Source: a virus. Taken from it: 64,000 nt of DNA. Within the stretch, counting starts at the first letter, position 1; the number at the start of each line of letters is the position of its first letter. The DNA lies in the IMG/VR virus record IMGVR_UViG_3300020183_000020, positions 1 to 64,000 of that record; one strand, given 5' to 3'. The position numbers and the translations under genes were made by a program. Under the pieces are notes generated by a model that was not told the origin of the DNA, ran no database searches, and saw nothing but the letters and a program-made list of their open reading frames with translations. This document shows positions 33,668 to 42,122 of this stretch, in pieces.

Positions 33668-34108
33668 ATGTTGGTCAATTGCCCCCATTGTCAGTTGCCT
33701 TATGTCAAAGAGCAGTCTTATCAGCGTTCCTGCATCTATTGTTGGAGAGAAGAACAAGGACACAAGCTCGGAACCGTGGATGCGGCTTTCCGCCGCCTTC
33801 AAGAAGAAGCTAAGAAGAAGATCAATACTCCCCCTCTCCAACAGGTTGATATAAGGTCTCCTGACGCTTCGTTACAAATGAAGCTCCAAGCCACACAATT
33901 GCTGGTCAATTCTCTCGAAAAGGAGGTCAGCGAGTTAAAGCGGAAACTCGCTGAACGACCCGTTCCTCCGCCTCCTCCACCCTCTGCTGGTTCTCTCACA
34001 CAAGATTCTATCCGTGAGTTAATCACACTTTGTCACCCCGATAAACACTCGAACTCTCCTCTAGCCACCAAGATAACGCAATGGTTAGTTTCTCTTAGGA
34101 GAAGATAG
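33668..34108 (+). CDS. Zinc-ribbon protein with C-terminal J-domain-like motif
   Basis: The N-terminus has NCPHC ... SCIYC, a two-knuckle zinc ribbon. A coiled coil (LLVNSLEKEVSELKRKL) and a Pro-rich linker follow. The C-terminus has SIRELITLCHPDKHSNSPLA, carrying the HPD motif of DnaJ J-domains in a truncated domain. It might recruit host DnaK to a phage process. It is the first gene after promoter-like copy D. Confidence 0.75.
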   Translation: MLVNCPHCQLPYVKEQSYQRSCIYCWREEQGHKLGTVDAAFRRLQEEAKKKINTPPLQQVDIRSPDASLQMKLQATQLLVNSLEKEVSELKRKLAERPVPPPPPPSAGSLTQDSIRELITLCHPDKHSNSPLATKITQWLVSLRRR

Positions 34109-34116
34109 GATAAGAA

Positions 34117-34338
34117 ATGATAACCTGTGATCTCTGCCAAAAGACCTGTAACGAGTACTATGTACACGAGCTAGCTCCTGATATTATGCTTTGTCCCGTC
34201 TGTAGACGGATGAGTGCGGCAGAAGTCGTGAGACACTATCTTAGTGCCTCATGGTCGAAGTGTCATAAGACAGGATTAGCCTGTAGGACGGGAACCTGTG
34301 AAACCTGTAAGGACATTGAGGTTAGCCAAGAGAAATGA
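34117..34338 (+). CDS. Small protein with several CxxC motifs
   Basis: The 73-residue product has CDLCQKTC, LCPVC and CETCK, likely binding one or two zinc ions. AGGATAAGAA precedes the ATG. It sits in an operon with the zinc-ribbon/J protein and the next gene, which overlaps it by ATGA. Role unknown; nucleic-acid binding is possible. Confidence 0.7.
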   Translation: MITCDLCQKTCNEYYVHELAPDIMLCPVCRRMSAAEVVRHYLSASWSKCHKTGLACRTGTCETCKDIEVSQEK

Positions 34339-34793
34339 GTTCTCTCAAAGCGTCGGATACTTCACGCCACTCTGCCGTAGCGGCAGAGAAGGCAATAGAA
34401 TTCGTGGAGGCTCGCCTTCCTGAGATACATGACCTGTTCTCCATAGAGAAGGCTAATAATGCCATCAAGGAAGCCCGCGATGCTATCTTATCCGTAGATA
34501 GAGCAATCGCGAATGTGGTAAGGGCATCTCAAGCCTTGGACGAAGCCCGAGCCTCTTTACAAGATGCCGTTCGATCTTGTAGGATCGCGAGCGAAAGAGC
34601 TTTCAGTTCCACCCCTGTTATCCTATCTGACACAACACCTTCAGAAGACCTTGTTGTCGGGCAGAAGGTGATTGTTCAAAATAGGTACAGAACCACCATA
34701 TCTGAAGGTTTTGTAACTGATGTAAATGACGACTTTGTTTGGGTAAGGGGCGAGATTTTTAGCACGGAAGATCATATCTTCGTAGCCGTGTAA
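34335..34793 (+). CDS. Hypothetical helical protein with beta C-terminus
   Basis: The N-terminal two thirds are helical and Ala/Glu-rich, resembling a coiled coil; the last 50 residues look like a small beta-barrel (VGQKVIVQNRYR ... VTDVNDDFVWVRGE). ATGA overlap with the preceding gene implies coupling. Family unknown. Confidence 0.65.
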   Translation: MSSLKASDTSRHSAVAAEKAIEFVEARLPEIHDLFSIEKANNAIKEARDAILSVDRAIANVVRASQALDEARASLQDAVRSCRIASERAFSSTPVILSDTTPSEDLVVGQKVIVQNRYRTTISEGFVTDVNDDFVWVRGEIFSTEDHIFVAV

Positions 34794-34796
34794 ATA

Positions 34797-34832
34797 GAGT
34801 ATCCCAAGGGGGGTTATCCATTATTAGTTAGG
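34797..34832 (+). promoter_or_regulatory. Conserved bipartite promoter-like element (copy B)
   Basis: GAGTATCCC (34797-34805), then 16 nt, then TATTAGT (34822-34828) and TAGG. The following segment GTGTGAGAGATA matches copy A. The start at 34885 lies 88 nt downstream. Confidence 0.7.
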
Positions 34833-34884
34833 TGTGAGAGATAGATACCTAACCCCCCCCCAACAAAGAGAGAGATAAGACATC

Positions 34885-35127
34885 ATGCAGAACATCAGCT
34901 TCAACATCCGTCGCCCCTTCGGCCCCGTCAGCCTGACCCTCAACACCACCACGGGCGAGGTGACCCGCCAGGGTGATGGGTGGGTTCCCACCACCACCCG
35001 CACCCTGCCCCTTGAGGGGCTGGCGGAGGGGCTGAAGATGTGGGAGGGCGGCAACCTGATCCAGACCTCCCTGCCCCGCCTCCCTGCGGAGGATCGGGAG
35101 TGGCTGATGACGGGTCTGACGGACTGA
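34885..35127 (+). CDS. Small GC-rich gene product under promoter-like copy B
   Basis: The 80-residue product has a beta-prone start (ISFNIRRPFGPVSLTLNTT) and a helical end. Third codon positions are strongly G/C-rich compared with neighbours, and G/C-ending codons such as CTG and CCC dominate. This suggests selection for strong expression or recent transfer. A G9/C7 hairpin follows the stop. Function unknown. Confidence 0.75.
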   Translation: MQNISFNIRRPFGPVSLTLNTTTGEVTRQGDGWVPTTTRTLPLEGLAEGLKMWEGGNLIQTSLPRLPAEDREWLMTGLTD

Positions 35128-35131
35128 GAAA

Positions 35132-35150
35132 GGGGGGGGGCAACCCCCCC
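35132..35150 (+). terminator. G9-CAA-C7 hairpin
   Basis: Nine G (35132-35140) face seven C (35144-35150) across a 3-nt loop, directly after the stop at 35127. It has no U tract and could slow polymerase or protect the 3' end. Confidence 0.4.
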
Positions 35151-35178
35151 ACCAACCAACCCTAAGAAAGGAATACAG

Positions 35179-35397
35179 ATGAAGGTTTATCCCCCCAAGG
35201 TGATTAAGGCGGCTGTAGCCGCCCATGAGGAGACTCTTCTCGGCAAGATTGTCACGCTGATGGGGCGTGAGTTAACCGAAGAGGAGTTGGACACGATCAA
35301 GGACTCGATCTACATGATCAAGATGGATTCACGCGAGTGGGGAGAGGCTCGCGTGTATAAGCGTCATAATCTTGTGACCGAGTATCACGAGGACTGA
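35179..35397 (+). CDS. Hypothetical small protein, 72 aa
   Basis: The product is helical with alternating charge (VIKAAVAAHEETLLGKIVTL, LTEEELDTIKDSI). AAGGAA precedes the ATG. Codon use is moderately G/C-rich, like the preceding gene, with which it may be cotranscribed. The stop touches that of the convergent gene. Confidence 0.65.
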   Translation: MKVYPPKVIKAAVAAHEETLLGKIVTLMGRELTEEELDTIKDSIYMIKMDSREWGEARVYKRHNLVTEYHED

Positions 35398-36447
35398 TCA
35401 GCCCTCAAGGTTGGCGAGATCGGCAAGTCTAGCTCTCAAGTCCTCGCCCCAAGTAGAGGGAAGCTCGGATAAGGGAGCTATGAAGTAAACCTTGCCCTTA
35501 GAAGGCGAGAAGAAAGTGTCCGTTCCTGCGGATAGTTTTGTATCCATTGCGAAGTAGAGACTTCCGTCTTTACCCGTCATGCCATATTTGATTGGACCGA
35601 TGTAGTAACGGCTAGAGAATGCCTCTACATGGTCAATAATGTCGGCAAACTCGCCCAACATCTGAGTTTTCCTTGTTCTAGCCCCAACGGAAGTACTAAC
35701 AAAGTCTTTACGGATAGCGGGAGTAGGTGCAGAGCCTCCTCTCTCATATACGACCACAAATTGGGTCTGTCCCTCAAACATGGCGAGATACTTCTGATAG
35801 GAGGCAAGGTTTTTGAACCCTGATCTATAAATGCCGAGTCCGTCATGGGGAGTAAGGCTCTTTTCACGCAGTTCTCTTTTTACCTCCAAGACCTTATCCA
35901 AATCGCCCTTCTTTGTAGCCCTCTCTAAATCCTTAAGAAGTCCTGCGATGCGGGTAGGCAACGCGGCTTCAAAGTTAAAAGTCCTAGAACCAACCTTACC
36001 ATCAAGTAGCGGGGAAATGACGACTGTGCATTTCTCATCCATATCCTCAGGGCAGATCACATCTTTTACAATGAAGTAAACGGGATTAGCTGGATTGAAT
36101 CCAAGTGCTTCGCAGTTCTTCTTATTGGTGGGGTTCACGCACTTAGAAGCATCAACAAGCACAATCTCTCCCACACTTAAAGGACCTCTGACCGCAGAAG
36201 GAATATCTGCGGCAGGTTCCTTAATGGATACTCCGTTACTCACAAGAGCACTCTTCACATTGTTTTCTGTCATGCCGATTGGATTGGATAAAATCGCCCA
36301 ACAAGCAAAAGCACCCGTGTCGGCAGGTGAAGCCGACTTATCTACAGATGCTGTGTGTCCCTCTCCCTTCAGGATGGGGATTAGAAAGGGACGGATATCA
36401 GGGTTCTCGTTCGCGAGACGGATAACGGCTTTTCTTAGGTCGTTCAT
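35398..36447 (-). CDS. Hypothetical protein with LRKAVIRLA N-terminal segment
   Basis: The product starts with a second kind of amphipathic leader, NDLRKAVIRLANENP then RPFLIPILK, followed by a Gly/Thr/Ser linker. Similar LRKAxIRLAxENP leaders recur on unrelated phage proteins as I recall, so it may be another targeting segment. The body (about 300 aa) is alpha/beta with Cys pairs (KCVNP, NCEAL). GGAG 6 nt upstream favours ATG 36447. The body is not recognised. Confidence 0.6.
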   Translation of the reverse strand: MNDLRKAVIRLANENPDIRPFLIPILKGEGHTASVDKSASPADTGAFACWAILSNPIGMTENNVKSALVSNGVSIKEPAADIPSAVRGPLSVGEIVLVDASKCVNPTNKKNCEALGFNPANPVYFIVKDVICPEDMDEKCTVVISPLLDGKVGSRTFNFEAALPTRIAGLLKDLERATKKGDLDKVLEVKRELREKSLTPHDGLGIYRSGFKNLASYQKYLAMFEGQTQFVVVYERGGSAPTPAIRKDFVSTSVGARTRKTQMLGEFADIIDHVEAFSSRYYIGPIKYGMTGKDGSLYFAMDTKLSAGTDTFFSPSKGKVYFIAPLSELPSTWGEDLRARLADLANLEG

Positions 36448-36498
36448 CATCTACTCCAAAGTTGGGTTCAGACATATTCTGTCCCCATAAAAAAAGTA

Positions 36499-36906
36499 TT
36501 AAACCGAGGTTATCCGTTCTAGCTCTGCCTGTAGGTGATATTCGGTATTGGATAGTTGGTTGAGTAGAAGTGCCACGAGTGCATTGTTTAGGTGTGTGGA
36601 TAGGGGGAAGGCTTTTTGTACTTCCACTAGAGAGAGGGAGGGGGTTGTTGTGATTGATGTATGGGCTTGCATTTGAATTTGGCGTTGCGTGTACCAAAGG
36701 GCTTTCCTCAGGTCTTCTAGTGTGTTCTCGCCAGGTTTCTTACCTGCACGGAGGATGTATTTGACGGCTGAACCCAAAGAGAAGTTCAGCCCATACGCCT
36801 CAATCACATCAATCGCTTTTAATCCATTCCCATCGTAGTGATTAGGATTGTTTATCTTTTCATAACTCATTAGTAGGCTCTTTATCATTTGTAGTGGTGT
36901 GGACAT
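36499..36906 (-). CDS. DUF3310 protein
   Basis: The N-terminal 60 residues match DUF3310, found in T7-like and many other phages: NNPNHYDGNGLKAIDVIEAY, SAVKYILRAGKK, and LEDLRKALWYTQRQI. The family is sometimes called nucleotide-kinase-like, but its role is unclear. The C-terminal half is a helical extension. The start at 36906 lacks a strong SD; ATG 36870 is an alternative. Confidence 0.8.
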   Translation of the reverse strand: MSTPLQMIKSLLMSYEKINNPNHYDGNGLKAIDVIEAYGLNFSLGSAVKYILRAGKKPGENTLEDLRKALWYTQRQIQMQAHTSITTTPSLSLVEVQKAFPLSTHLNNALVALLLNQLSNTEYHLQAELERITSV

Positions 36907-36925
36907 TTCTATTACCGAGGTCAAC

Positions 36926-39070
36926 ATGGCAAATCTATCCTCATTTTATCAGCTTTTCGGTGAACTGCCCACTAGAACTCTAAAGGGACTAGACCCCACA
37001 TCTTCGTCTTCGCTTTTCGCTAATGCCCGAGGACAAGATATCTCTCTCCTTGCCTCTAGCGGGATTGAACAAAGAGGTGGTGTCGTCCTCATCAGCGGAG
37101 GTCGCGGTGGTTCCACTTCAGGTAGTAATGGAGGCGGTGTTTCCCTCTATGGCGGAGACTCGATTGCTGCTTCTTCTCAAGGAGGGGGTATCCAAATTTA
37201 TGGCGGTGATTCAGATGTCCAAACAGGATATGTGACAATAAGTGCTTATTATGCACAGGGAGCACCTGATGTCGCTCCCACTATCACACTCGGCAGTTTT
37301 AGTGGCACCACAGGGGGGGTGGTATCCATTACAAGCGGGAAACCTGCAAGCGGTTCTACTTCGGGCGACATATCCATAACATCTGCAAATGGTGTTGGTT
37401 CTAATAGCGGTAGTGGAGACATCTCATTCAGTACAGGGAACGCCCAAACTAATGCCTCTAGTGGAGAGATTTCTGTCTCAACAGGCACCTCAACAGGAAA
37501 CCAACCCACAGGTCGGATAGTTACCAAAACGGGTAGCTCATCAGGTTCTGCCGACTCAGGCTATGTCGAGTTCTCTACAGGTCTTACCTATGGAACGGGA
37601 AACTCAGGTTTTGTTCTCCTCTCTTCGGGTGATAGCAACCAATCTTCGGGCTATATTTCACTTAACTCAGGTTATGGCAGTACTGAAAGCGGATATATAC
37701 TTATCCAATCAGGCTTTTCGGACACCATAAGCGGAGAAGTATCCATTATTAGTGGAGATGGTGGCTCGAATAGTGGTGATGTGTCTATTTCTACAGGGTC
37801 GGCAGAGAGCACAGGGGATTGGATAGCTACAACAGGTCAAGCTACTAGTGGTTCTTCGGGAAGCATATATCTAAATACAGGCACGGCAACGACCCAATCG
37901 GGATCGCTTGATGTATTTACGGAAGACGCTCCTATTACGGGAGACTTGACTATCCAAACAGGTACTGCTTCCTCAGGTAATGCGGGCGATATTTATCTCA
38001 TAGCTGGCTCAGGTACTACCCATGCAAAAAGCGGTAGTTTGGACCTAACGGCTAAGAGTGTTATTTGGGGAACAAACAGTCCGACTAACTCTGATGTTCT
38101 ACTACAGGTATCCGATGGTGGACTAAATATCTCTTCTTCCGCTACCATTAACATGACTTCTCTCAATGGACAGCTCAAGATTGAATCCTCAGATTCTATC
38201 CTATTTCAGGCTCCATACTACACTTTTGACACTCCCGAATCGACACATGACCCTGTAGAGATTGGCATAGGTGGAAATAACCAACTACTTCTCCCCGATC
38301 TCACCTCTCTCACTACTGAGAACTTATCCAATATCAACCTCACATTCACCAATGTGGACATAGACCTAGAGACAGGATTCTACCTCGGTGTCTCTGCTGA
38401 TCAAACTATCCTAAATACGGATAACGCTACTATCCGTAGTAGAACACCCGACCAAGCCGTTCAACTCACAATAGGTGATGGTGTTTATACAGGGCTCGCT
38501 TTGAACGCCATTTCAAAAGGGTCACTCTCGGGGGTGGCGGAGGGGGATGTCTCGATTACATCTACTACGGGTGAAGTATCTCTTATCGCACCACAAGGTG
38601 TTAACCTTATTTCCACCTTGGGCGAAATAGATATTGCTGGGGCAAATATCAACCTGACCGGTTTCCACCCCACCAATCCCACATACATTAATGTCTCTAG
38701 CACCAATATACCCACCACAGGTCCTACCGCTGTGGATAATAGACTTCTCCAAGTAGGTGCTAGCGGCATCTTGTCCGCTCTCGGATTTAAGTTTCAAATT
38801 TTGGAAGTCGGGGTTTCAGCTACAGTAGCCTTAGGCAATATCACGGACCTCTATTTCAACATAGGTGCCGCGTACACAACACCCAAAGACAGGCTAATCT
38901 ATAGTCTTGAGATAAACGGAGATGTCGCTTTAGATCATCAGTTCTACTTTAGGGGATACACCACAAATCCCGTTGGATCATCCCCTTGTATCCAGCTTCA
39001 TTCAGGTACTAACAACTTTGGCAGCCTCGGCAAAGTTGTTAGGATTTATTATCTCATCTTCAACTCATAA
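36926..39070 (+). CDS. Ser/Gly/Thr-rich repetitive fibre-like protein
   Basis: The 714-residue product has many short repeats of SGDISISTG, SGYISLNSG and SGSLDVFT type, with a period of about 12-16 residues, which suggests a beta-helix or fibre shaft. The last 180 residues are less repetitive and may be a receptor-binding tip (LEVGVSATVALGNITDLYF and beyond). GAGG is 5 nt upstream of ATG 36926. It is probably a tail fibre or head fibre. Confidence 0.75.
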   Translation: MANLSSFYQLFGELPTRTLKGLDPTSSSSLFANARGQDISLLASSGIEQRGGVVLISGGRGGSTSGSNGGGVSLYGGDSIAASSQGGGIQIYGGDSDVQTGYVTISAYYAQGAPDVAPTITLGSFSGTTGGVVSITSGKPASGSTSGDISITSANGVGSNSGSGDISFSTGNAQTNASSGEISVSTGTSTGNQPTGRIVTKTGSSSGSADSGYVEFSTGLTYGTGNSGFVLLSSGDSNQSSGYISLNSGYGSTESGYILIQSGFSDTISGEVSIISGDGGSNSGDVSISTGSAESTGDWIATTGQATSGSSGSIYLNTGTATTQSGSLDVFTEDAPITGDLTIQTGTASSGNAGDIYLIAGSGTTHAKSGSLDLTAKSVIWGTNSPTNSDVLLQVSDGGLNISSSATINMTSLNGQLKIESSDSILFQAPYYTFDTPESTHDPVEIGIGGNNQLLLPDLTSLTTENLSNINLTFTNVDIDLETGFYLGVSADQTILNTDNATIRSRTPDQAVQLTIGDGVYTGLALNAISKGSLSGVAEGDVSITSTTGEVSLIAPQGVNLISTLGEIDIAGANINLTGFHPTNPTYINVSSTNIPTTGPTAVDNRLLQVGASGILSALGFKFQILEVGVSATVALGNITDLYFNIGAAYTTPKDRLIYSLEINGDVALDHQFYFRGYTTNPVGSSPCIQLHSGTNNFGSLGKVVRIYYLIFNS

Positions 39071-39123
39071 CTTTTATTCATTTATAATGCTCAATGAATG
39101 GATACAACACAAAGGATAGTGCA

Positions 39124-39435
39124 ATGAGAAATGAGATAATCCGCCTCCACAGAAGAATAGCCCGTCTAGAGCGTATTGCAGGTACAACCAAGTCCGCAGG
39201 GGGAGTGAAAGAACTCCTTATGGATTCGGTGGCAAAGAACAAGAATAAGCTGATTAAGGCGTGGGGGGGCAATCCCAACGATATAGACCTTGAGTTATGG
39301 TTTCAAAGTCTAGACGGTGGTGATGTCTATGGAGCCCTTAGGGATGCTCCCAACAGGGAGGTTGCCAAGATCATCAAGAACGACATCATCAAACCCATCG
39401 AGGATGACTCGATGGATGAGGATGTTCCCTTTTAA
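39124..39435 (+). CDS. Tag-like hypothetical protein, 103 aa
   Basis: The start EIIRLHRRIARLERIAG is a variant of the recurrent module (RIARLE) without RTASEV. A short Thr/Ser/Ala linker and a helical, acidic-ended domain follow. AGGA is 7 nt before ATG 39124. Function unknown. It overlaps the convergent gene by 4 nt. Confidence 0.65.
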   Translation: MRNEIIRLHRRIARLERIAGTTKSAGGVKELLMDSVAKNKNKLIKAWGGNPNDIDLELWFQSLDGGDVYGALRDAPNREVAKIIKNDIIKPIEDDSMDEDVPF

Positions 39436-40205
39436 GCCCCTGCGATAATCACATCGAACAACTTACCATTCCCCACCTTCCCGACACTCAAGAGTACGCC
39501 ACCTGAGGCGGAGAGGTCGTTACACTCAATCTCTCCGATACAGATTTTAGCCCTTGGGTCGGAGACCTTGAAGGTCAAGCCCCCAATCGAGACGGAGCTA
39601 TCCAATTTCGGGGTTTCGGTAGTAACCTGCGGGGGAGGGCTGATGGACTCCACTCGATAGGGGGTAAGAATAACAGGTTCATCGTTGACGATAGGTTCGA
39701 CAGGTTCATCGTTGACCACAGGGGTAACCTTTGGGGAGATCACCCTACGACTCTTACCATCGATTTTGGTCAAATTAGAAGTTAAATTGCGAAAGTGGTC
39801 GGGAACCCGAGTGCCGAACACGCAGACAAAATGGCGATTAAAATCCGCCGCGTTTAGGAACTTGTGTGCGTTGGCTTCGATGTAGGATAAGTACAACGAA
39901 TCAAAAGATTCTTTATCCTTAGTCTTAAGGGATGCCTTTAACCGCAGTTCTTTCCAAGCCTCAACATAATCCTTTAAAGGGATAGACTTATCCGTGTACT
40001 GATACATGAGGGAAGGGGGGATCGGCAACTCGGTGATCTGAGGTTTCAGATTGGGGTTTGCAGACGATAAATTTCCACGATAATCCACCCGAAAGTCAAT
40101 AAAAGGGACTTGAGTGTTGGGGTTGTCGAGGAAGTGTTGGATAAACTTCGACCTAATACGCATCGGGGGGACTAACCTTATTGAAGAGAGTAAGGGAGGG
40201 TTCAT
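39432..40205 (-). CDS. Hypothetical protein sharing C-terminal domain with next gene
   Basis: The 257-residue product has a mixed N-terminal domain, a Pro/Glu/Val linker and a beta-rich C-terminus ending in GGVLLSVGKVGNGKLFDVIIAG. The upstream neighbour ends in HGSVELSIGKVDSLGLHNVTI, so the two share a C-terminal domain. GGAG lies 5 nt upstream. A shared assembly or binding domain on two different bodies is inferred. Confidence 0.6.
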   Translation of the reverse strand: MNPPLLSSIRLVPPMRIRSKFIQHFLDNPNTQVPFIDFRVDYRGNLSSANPNLKPQITELPIPPSLMYQYTDKSIPLKDYVEAWKELRLKASLKTKDKESFDSLYLSYIEANAHKFLNAADFNRHFVCVFGTRVPDHFRNLTSNLTKIDGKSRRVISPKVTPVVNDEPVEPIVNDEPVILTPYRVESISPPPQVTTETPKLDSSVSIGGLTFKVSDPRAKICIGEIECNDLSASGGVLLSVGKVGNGKLFDVIIAGA

Positions 40206-40234
40206 TTTATCTCCAAGGTGGGAATTGTGGGTGG

Positions 40235-41491
40235 TTACTTACGGATAGTCACATTGTGCAAGCCGAGAGAGTCTACCTTGCCAATAGACAACTCGACTGA
40301 CCCGTGAACGGATACCTCTGAAAAGTCCACCTGAACGAGTGTGAGGTGTATGGGAGCTGTAGCTGGCGTGATCTTGAATGAGCCGAGGAGTACATAATCC
40401 TTGGGGGTTGTGGTCTCCACCTTCGGGATCAAGGGCATATCTTCCACTAGGGTTTCCTTCTCAATCACAGCAGGGGTGGCAGGGAGATCATGCTCAATCT
40501 CAGCAGGGGTATCTTCCTCAGTCTTAGGGGCATCTTCCTCAGTCTTAGGGGCATCTTCCTCAACCGCAGGGGCATCCACATCAATCTCAGCAGGGGCATC
40601 CTGCTCAGTCTTAGGGAGATCATGCTCAGTCTCAGGGGTGTCCCCTTGGGTGTTTGAAACTCTACGAGATTCGAGAGCCGCGATAGAAGGGAGGTCGGAG
40701 GATTTAAGCCCAAAGATGGTATCGAGGGCAAAGTCCAAAGCCTTCTTCTTTAAGTGAACGCCGCTCGTGAATGTCCAAGACTCTGCGAGAGAGACAAGAT
40801 TCTCATAGGCAAGAGAAGTGGGGTCTTTGGATACTTTCTGAAAGAGAGCGAGCATGGTGTAGTATCCGCTTCTGCCCGCATTAGAAGCCCACTCCCTTTC
40901 GAGAAAGCTAGATACAGACACAGATGGGAGCGATCCATGGTCACGATTAGGATCGTGCTTTAGGATGACCTTCTTGACGAGAGAGAAGTAAATCTTATCC
41001 CATTTAGCGACAAGTGACCTCTTTGAGCCGAGAACATATGGCAGGGACTCGGAGAGTTTGATCCCGATGCCCCACTTATGGGGGAGAGGTAAATGCCACC
41101 CGTGCTGTTGGGTGATTTCGTCCCACATCTCTTCGAGGGACTTATCATCTTCTTCGTGATTTACTTGAGAGATGGGAAGAGAGAGCATCTTACGGATGTC
41201 TTTTTCCGCCACAGCCACCTTGTGTACACACTCAATCCACAGGGTGTCTGATGTGGTGGCGTAATGGATAGCGGCATCGCGTAGGCGGTGGCTGATGTTA
41301 GACTTGAGAATAAGGATAAGATCGGTCTTGACCGATGGCAGTCCCCCCTTGTTGGGGTTAGTGTCCCAACAATGGTGTCCGACGAGGTTCATTTGAACCT
41401 CATCGCCTGCGAGTCGGGCATTCAGTTTGTTGATGAACGCTTCAGCGAACTTCAACTCTGAGCCGAATATGAATGTATTGAGTTCAAGCAC
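40235..41491 (-). CDS. Hypothetical protein with acidic repeat linker
   Basis: The GTG at 41491 has AAGGAG 9 nt upstream and is preferred to ATG 41530, which lacks an SD and overlaps the promoter-like copy G. The 418-residue product has a helical N-terminal body of about 280 aa, a linker of Glu/Asp/Pro/Thr repeats (EEDAPKTEEDAPKTEED) and a beta-rich C-terminal domain shared with the next gene. G/C-ending codons are common. Function unknown. Confidence 0.65.
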   Translation of the reverse strand: MLELNTFIFGSELKFAEAFINKLNARLAGDEVQMNLVGHHCWDTNPNKGGLPSVKTDLILILKSNISHRLRDAAIHYATTSDTLWIECVHKVAVAEKDIRKMLSLPISQVNHEEDDKSLEEMWDEITQQHGWHLPLPHKWGIGIKLSESLPYVLGSKRSLVAKWDKIYFSLVKKVILKHDPNRDHGSLPSVSVSSFLEREWASNAGRSGYYTMLALFQKVSKDPTSLAYENLVSLAESWTFTSGVHLKKKALDFALDTIFGLKSSDLPSIAALESRRVSNTQGDTPETEHDLPKTEQDAPAEIDVDAPAVEEDAPKTEEDAPKTEEDTPAEIEHDLPATPAVIEKETLVEDMPLIPKVETTTPKDYVLLGSFKITPATAPIHLTLVQVDFSEVSVHGSVELSIGKVDSLGLHNVTIRK

Positions 41492-41528
41492 GGATGATAA
41501 CTCCTTGTTTAAGTGTGTCCGTCTCACC

Positions 41529-41560
41529 ATTTATATGGAGTGGCGGCGGTTGGGATACTC
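41529..41560 (-). promoter_or_regulatory. Conserved bipartite promoter-like element (copy G)
   Basis: On the minus strand GAGTATCCC (41560-41552) is followed after 16 nt by TATAAAT (41535-41529). The GTG start at 41491 lies 69 nt downstream of the element's first base. Confidence 0.65.
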
Positions 41561-41610
41561 TTTTTAAACCTTAAATAAGTGGGGGGGTTTTACGATAGGA
41601 GGGACGCTCT

Positions 41611-41814
41611 ATGTATGTCCTAGAGAACACACTTACAGGCAGACTTCTTTACCCTGCGTTAATCGGAAGGGTAAAGAAGGCATATCTGTTCAAATCCGAA
41701 GCGGAGCAGGTCGCTAAGAGCCTAGCCCCCATCGTCCATCCAAAACGGATAGATGTGGTCGAGTTATCCAAGTCTGCCCAACTATGGATGGAGAACCAAA
41801 AGAGAAATGGATAA
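41611..41814 (+). CDS. Small protein, possible paralogue of 30832 product
   Basis: The 67-residue product has strand, helix (SEAEQVAKSLAPI) and strand (IDVVELSK) in the same order as the 30832 protein. AGGAGGG precedes the ATG. The next gene starts 8 nt before its stop. Function unknown. Confidence 0.6.
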   Translation: MYVLENTLTGRLLYPALIGRVKKAYLFKSEAEQVAKSLAPIVHPKRIDVVELSKSAQLWMENQKRNG

Positions 41815-42118
41815 CATGACGAAGGCGGATCGGATAGTATCCGAAATCCAAGCTGGAAGAAAGATGGGTTTGGATTTATTCTTGCCGATAGATACTTATC
41901 AAGGTAGGGGGGATGAAACTTCTGTGTATGAGTTATGGGTAGCCAATCCCTGTAAAGAAGTAATCATCATAACAGCAGGGTTCGTTGAACCATATTATGG
42001 GATAAGGCTATCCGAAGAATTGATGTGGAACAAAACAGAAAAGTGTTATGGGACGAATGACTTTTTTAAGGTTCTTGAAGGTGTGTCAGAGCTATTAGAT
42101 TTATTTAGGTCTAGGTAA
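41807..42118 (+). CDS. Hypothetical protein, 103 aa
   Basis: The product has a helical start, a beta middle (VYELWVANPCKEVIIITAGF) and a helical end. The ATG at 41807 overlaps the preceding stop; 41816 is an alternative. Family unknown. Confidence 0.6.
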   Translation: MDNMTKADRIVSEIQAGRKMGLDLFLPIDTYQGRGDETSVYELWVANPCKEVIIITAGFVEPYYGIRLSEELMWNKTEKCYGTNDFFKVLEGVSELLDLFRSR

Positions 42119-42122
42119 GGTT

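Noticed and set aside
41492-41530. ATG 41530 as start of the 40235 gene
   Set aside because: No SD, and it lies within the promoter-like element; GTG 41491 has AAGGAG.
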